From: Marsupella aquatica
Taxonomy: Eukaryota; Marchantiophyta
Reading direction: 5' to 3'
DNA length: 64,000 nt
Assembly (NCBI GenBank): GCA_973895155.1
Contig: OZ316892.1
Location: 22,444,001-22,508,000, forward strand
A model generated the notes under the pieces. That model was given only the letters and a program-made list of their open reading frames with translations, was not told the origin of the DNA and did not search any database. This document shows, piece after piece, positions 58,699-64,000 of this stretch; positions within the stretch are counted from its first letter, which is position 1; every line of letters starts with the position of its first letter. Position numbers and translations under genes: made by a program.

Positions 58699-59953
58699 CT
58701 TCCTGCATCCAAGCTCTTGTATTGCCTCCCTAGTGGGATGACAAGCTAGAATCCCTGAGAGTGGTTAGCTTGATGGGTTTACAACTCATAGGCCCCAAGA
58801 GGCCATAGATTATTGGGCTTAGCTCCTGAGGATATTTTTGCTCTATTTTCAGCAGACAGACAACTGCCGCGTGAGTCTCATAATCCCTCAGCAATGAGCA
58901 AAACTACAAACAAAGAATGCACTCAGGCAAAAAATATATCTAGGCAAGAATATGTCCGAGATTTATTCAAAGCCCTTAGCAAACAATTTGCCCAATAAAA
59001 TTGAAGTAAACCCTTCAGACACACCAGCTATGAACTCAAGATGAATGCCTGAGTGGGTTTACACGCCTTCGCCCTCCTTTAAACCACAGCTGCACTCCCC
59101 TTCAAGAGCTATACATAGGATCCCAATTTCAGTATTCACGTACAGTCAATTCTTCGGGAAGTAGGGAAGCCCCATTAGAGTAAAAAAGTGAGTGGAATCT
59201 GTAAAAAGGGAGAAATCATGGACTGTTTATTGTTTCATCTCCTGGGACACTACCTTGTAAAGGCACGGACTGAAAGGTACAGTAGGTCTCCCGCTTACTC
59301 TAGTCCTCTACGAGTCTGTGGTCTACTGTAGATCAGTACTAGGTTCTCCAGAGGCGGCTTCGTTTTTGCCACGAAACATTCACTTGAATCGATTAAGAGA
59401 AACAGAACACAAGTCGACGGAAGCTCACAAAAGTGAGAGGAGGCGGCTGCTTGTTGTGAGGAATTGAGAATTAGGAAACTGAGTCTAGGAGTACTGTATG
59501 TAATTCATTCCTCAGTCAACGATCCCGTTCAGGATTCAATTCAAGATTCAATTCAAGCGGCAGCTACTGTAGATGAGATTGGTCAGCAGCCCCACCCTCT
59601 CGGCTCGCACTATAAATCTATGGAACGACCATCTGCTCAACGTACCTTTCAGTCATCGATCTCCAGTAGCTCTCTCAAAATCCAATCAGATTCTCAATCT
59701 CATATGATTCAAAATTCACACTCAGACAACTTACCACCTATCAGCTGACAAGCTTATATTCAACTCTCTGCCAAGGATAATTCGTCTCAGAGAGCGGAGA
59801 AGTAGACTGTCTACCAGGCTCGCAGAATCTTGTCAGTCTCTGTCTCAATTCACATCTGCTACAAGTTTGAATTAGCCTCGAGCTTGATTTGAATCGCTTA
59901 GAGGAGTTAGATTCGTCCCTCAACTGAGAAGATCCAGAAAACTGAAGTGCGCA

Positions 59954-60433
59954 TTGACAGCTGACGTGACCAGTACTACTGTTCAATTGTCTACGGAGGC
60001 TTACATAGAATTATGGTTAACTCAGAAGTCGCGAGGGAAATGGATCCCAACGATTTGTTCACAGATGATGATTCTCCAGCGTGGCTCACGGCCTCACAAG
60101 GCGACGACTGTTGAAGGCGAATTATGTGTTGTGCAGACAAATTTTCCTGTCATCACGTCTCGCGCGCCAACACATACATCTAGAATGCCGTCTGTTGTGC
60201 TGAATTCGGATGGAAGAGTTGGAGATTTTCAATGGAGGTTTGTAGGAGCGATGGGACGGAGGTGCCATTCAAGATGTTGGGAAGCTCTAATTGTCCCGGG
60301 TGAAGATTTGGGGTGTCGACCGCTGAAGCGTTCAAAAATTCGACGCTGCATTTCGCCTACGACCTCAATTAATGGCATGACTTCAGCAGTTACGGAATGG
60401 ATCGATCATACAGAGGAATCATACTCACATTGA
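59954..60433 (+). CDS. Uncharacterised ORF, doubtful
   Basis: A 159-codon plus-strand frame (LCVVQTNFPVITSRAPTHTS, VGDFQWRFVGAMGRR) is the longest in the last 15 kb. Inside it another frame starts MDPNDLFTDDDSPAWLTASQ and soon stops; that peptide looks more protein-like. I cannot tell which, if either, is coding; a decayed gene is possible. Confidence 0.2.
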   Translation: MTADVTSTTVQLSTEAYIELWLTQKSRGKWIPTICSQMMILQRGSRPHKATTVEGELCVVQTNFPVITSRAPTHTSRMPSVVLNSDGRVGDFQWRFVGAMGRRCHSRCWEALIVPGEDLGCRPLKRSKIRRCISPTTSINGMTSAVTEWIDHTEESYSH

Positions 60434-60439
60434 GGTGTA

Positions 60440-63400
60440 AATAGAATTTAGGTTTATATGCATGGGAGAGTCGTACTCACATTGAGTCAGTCTTACCTAA
60501 CAGACACATTCATAAACATTTTGTGTGAAGAAAACCTCAATCAGATCATCATTATCACATTTTTGGCCCACTCCTAGGGTAGACTCATTAGGTTAAATTC
60601 CATTGCATCTCTAGAAGGACAATATGTACAGATTCTTTACATTTAAAATGATTTTGAGAAGCCCCACCATTCTGAGGCTTCGATTACATTAACTACGTCT
60701 CAACATTGTAATTGGACACAGCACTTAAGTTTTAAATTTGAATCAGTTAGGATACTGGAATTGCAACTTGTGTCACTTTGGGAGTTTTGCCTTGTCAATC
60801 TGTACAATGTCCATAACTAGACACAATCTGCAGAGTCTTGAACAGGATCTCAATGCCTCATTTCGGGAATGCACAATTTTGAGAAGCCCCACCATGAGAA
60901 TCAACAGAGCCGGGCCGAATGAAAGGGGCCAAATCTGACTGACGTATCCGTTAGAACATTATGCAAAGGGAATTCGATTCAAGGCGATTGTCGCGAGGAG
61001 TCAGTAATCAACTCCTCAAGACTCCCATCGAAGAACAACGTCCTTAACCCTATCCTACGATGAGAGGTGCACCGGCAGTGCATCCGTCAGGGAAAAAGGA
61101 AATTTCTAGGCTGGCCCTAGGTGGAAGCGGGGGTGGGACCAGCCTAGCCGAGATACTTTTCCAGTTTTCCTGTACGTCGAGAGTGCAAGTCAGAAGATAG
61201 AATGGGCCCCATAAGCCGCCATTCTGTCAACATCTGCCGTGTCAGCAATCTTACGCCATTCAGTACGTAAATGAAGTTTGAGCATATGCCCACATTTTAG
61301 CAAATCAGTTCGAGTCATGCTATTGGTTCAATATAGAGAGAGACCGGTCTGGAAGGTCTTTCCAGATTTGCCGACATCAAACTCACTGATGAGAGGTTTG
61401 TCGTTGGCAATATCTACACTGCATAATCAGCCTTTTGCTAATACCCAAAACTTTCTCAATTTGGATTCCTAAGCTGAGCCAAACGTGTCAAGTGGGGAAG
61501 TTAAGATCGGGTTTAAGACACTTTAAGGAGAGCACTAAACTTTTTTTTAAAGAAGGAGAGGAAATTTGGAGCATGCTGCTCATCTTATCTTACCCTAATG
61601 TTAGAGCATTTCCAACCCTTACCCAAAAGCTTTATGCTAGCTGGACCTTGACTCAACCCAGTAACTAAATTTCAAGAAGTCATATCCAATCCATTCATTG
61701 CAATGCTATCTGATTCGAAGCCATTGGGTTTAATTTTGTTACTGGACCTTTAGTGGAAGAAAATATACACTTTTGAGTTCTTAGTTGTTGGGATTTCAAG
61801 ATTGTAATTTACCTTTGCTGTGGAGCTGAGCTTTACTGTGAAAGGAAATAATCCAATGAGGGCGGAGTTTAATTGATTTATTACTGGTACCGAGCAAGCT
61901 TAAAAGGATGTTGTCAGATTGGGTGTAGCTGATTTCTAGTGTGAAGGAAATTAATCTGAGAAATGTGGAGGCCGAATTTATTTTGACCATAAACAAGCTA
62001 AAAAATGGTGTTGTGAGCAAGGGTGTGAGCCTGCGTATATATTCTTCACAATAACCAAACCGAACAACATTCACATGGAGATGGAGATAAACAAAACTTT
62101 ATGGTTTCAGCAATCTTCAGGGGACATTGCAATCCGTCAACTGGAGTCCATTTGCAAAGAAACAGTGGCTGGGCCCCATCAATGAGACAACACATTTTAA
62201 ACTCTTCAAGAAACTGTTCACAACGATGACTGGTTTCGGACCTTTAATTTGATGGAGCGGACCCCACAATCTCTTTGCAGACATAGCCCTATTATCCCGA
62301 CCTATTATAGGCACTTCTGGTCTCTCCATTCTCGTTCAAGGGTCCCGCAGATATGGCCTGTCGAGTGGCTGTTTGACGTTGAATGTCTGGTGAAATTGCA
62401 CGAGGCGTCAAAGACTACAGCTCAGCCCTGAGAAAATAATAAGCATCTTCCCTACGAAGTGTTGATGAGAACGAGAACGTACATAGTAAGTCACCAGTCA
62501 GGATCGAGAGAAGGCTAACGAATCCCTTGACGTTCCCCCCATCTCCCGTTTGTTCATGCATTGGTAATTAGTCCGTTCAGAGTGATTCCGCGAATAGCGG
62601 CCAGGTCGACGGATCAGCTCGCAGCCAGCAATTGGTCCACTCATCTACAGTACCTGAATTTTTTGGTCATTGTCAAATTCTGTATGAAGACCCTTGACAT
62701 GACGGCAAGAAGTTTCTCACGAACGGCGAATTCCCAGACATACCTGAAGACTCGGAGATTTTTCGTCAAGCGCTCATGCCCCTGCATCGTTGAATCTCAA
62801 GTTAGAGCGTCCTTTTCGAATTGATTTCAGATGAGAAGGACCCTGACGCAAATTGTTTACTGCGTATGAACTCTAGGCAAAATCGCCGCTAACCCAGACG
62901 TATTATTCATGGAAGTTGTCTCAGAGGTTGACCTTGAACTCTAAGAAAAATCGCGGCTAACCCAGATGTATTAATCATTGAAGTTGTCTCAGAGGTTGAC
63001 CTTGAACTCTAGATGTCCAGCTAGCTAGAAATGAATAAAAGAAGGTCATAGTTTTAAGATAGACTAGAAATACTCATTTTATCCAAATTTCTCGAAGGAA
63101 TCTAATTAGTTTTCACGGAGAAACATCATGATTCCTTGAACTGAGAAGATCCAAATGAGTCGCAGGCCAGTCCGCAAAACGCAATAAATCTAAGCTCAAA
63201 TGACTCATGAATCAAATTTCAGGCGATTTTCAGAGCATCAATGAGGGCCGGAATCGCCAACAATCATAATCGTCTCTCACAAGGGATCGCAACTTCAAAT
63301 GCAACTTCACATTATCTCCTTCGACAGGCCAGCAGATCGGATTACTGTTTCGAAACCTGTAAGTTCTTTAGATCGGAATCAGCCCATCTTAAAGTAGACA

Positions 63401-64000
63401 AAGAGGAGATTCAGCTCTGAGTGCTGCAAGAATCGAGAATTCCCAATCAAAGAGGAATCTATTAAGTGGATAAACAAGAGGTTCAGTACTGCAAGAAACA
63501 GAGAATTTCACAATTAGGAAAGTCATCTGTGCAAATCATCTTTTGGAGCTCGCCAGTCCAGATCCTTTGGTGTAATATGAATTCTTTGTGGGAGATATCA
63601 AAATCCAGGAAGAGATAGGCCGCTCAATCTGAGACTCTTTCATTTGATTACGTAGTCTGTGGCAGAAAACTTCAATAGCAGAGTTTATCTTTGACATTTT
63701 GAAAAGAAGAATGATTTAATTGGATCCAGCTAAGTAGCAGTAGACAATATTCTGATTTCATCACGGTGTCCATTGAACCCACTCAGTGGCTGTGTCAATT
63801 GACCCACTTGATCACGTGATTACGTGGTCGTTGTGGAGATCTTCCGTACCGTTGATCTGAATAGTAACGAGGATGGAAGGGTTGAAAGCCCTTCCTTAAT
63901 TTGGTAAATGGAGAGACTCAGTTGCACGGCAAACTGATGTTTTGGGGGTTTCGCTTCGGCTTTCTCCACACATAGAAAAAAAAACACATTAGAAGGGACG
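60440..64000. other. Intergenic, no convincing gene
   Basis: Scattered short ORFs. A protein-like fragment (GKKFLTNGEFPDIPEDSEIF) at about 62,705-62,765 plus is interrupted by stops on both sides and may be a gene remnant. No family is recognised. Confidence 0.35.
62871..63006. repeat. Two tandem 68 bp repeats
   Basis: CTCTA.G.AAAATCGC.GCTA ... GAAGTTGTCTCAGAGGTTGA CCTTGAA occurs twice in a row with a few differences. Confidence 0.92.

Overview
The window looks like nuclear DNA of a land plant. It has spliced genes with GT-AG introns, a plastid-type anthranilate synthase, a SURNod19 family gene, a plant-type linker histone H1, F-box/kelch genes and a Ty3-type LTR retroelement. The style of the F-box/kelch proteins and the moderate intron sizes make a bryophyte (perhaps a liverwort) my best guess, but this is inference and no marker here settles it. 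Most of the 64 kb is intergenic and full of short tandem and dispersed repeats.

Region 1 (1-8946, minus strand) is a Ty3/gypsy element cut off by the left window edge. Read in its own direction (right to left) it has a long 5' LTR (about 7181-8946), a possible primer binding site, gag with two zinc knuckles, a retropepsin, an inserted C5 cytosine DNA methyltransferase (DCM) domain of the DNMT3/DRM-like type, reverse transcriptase, RNase H and integrase. After the integrase comes a PHD finger running off the window. A retroelement carrying both a DNA-methylation 'writer' and a histone-tail 'reader' is the most striking thing here. This copy is dead: I count at least three in-frame stops inside the pol region, one in gag, four frameshifts and a changed RNase H catalytic residue.

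Region 2 (8.9-22.5 kb) holds a perfect 3 x 60 bp repeat, an intact six-exon SURNod19 gene (11636-14496), a decayed F-box/kelch pseudogene on the plus strand (about 16.6-17.4 kb) containing or flanked by a 3 x 24 bp repeat, and a degenerate minisatellite (19.0-19.5 kb).

Region 3 (22.3-45.1 kb) has two closely related single-exon F-box/kelch genes on the minus strand (22536-23684 and 43050-44201), with a third truncated 3' remnant at about 38.7-38.96 kb, so a local duplication family. Between them lies an eleven-exon anthranilate synthase alpha gene (30476-35461), preceded by three divergent tandem copies of a roughly 230 bp sequence.

Region 4 (45.2-64 kb) starts with a near-perfect 40 bp-arm foldback, a small unidentified ORF and a histone H1 gene whose lysine-rich tail is split over other frames. 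The rest is AT-rich and largely gene-free: an 86 bp tandem array at 50.4-51.1 kb, another patch of the degenerate minisatellite, a CCCGACC-rich tract at 57.65-57.9 kb and a few unconvincing ORFs. The host genes are unrelated in function (tryptophan synthesis, ubiquitin-ligase adaptors, chromatin, a secreted SURNod19 protein); nothing suggests a cluster.
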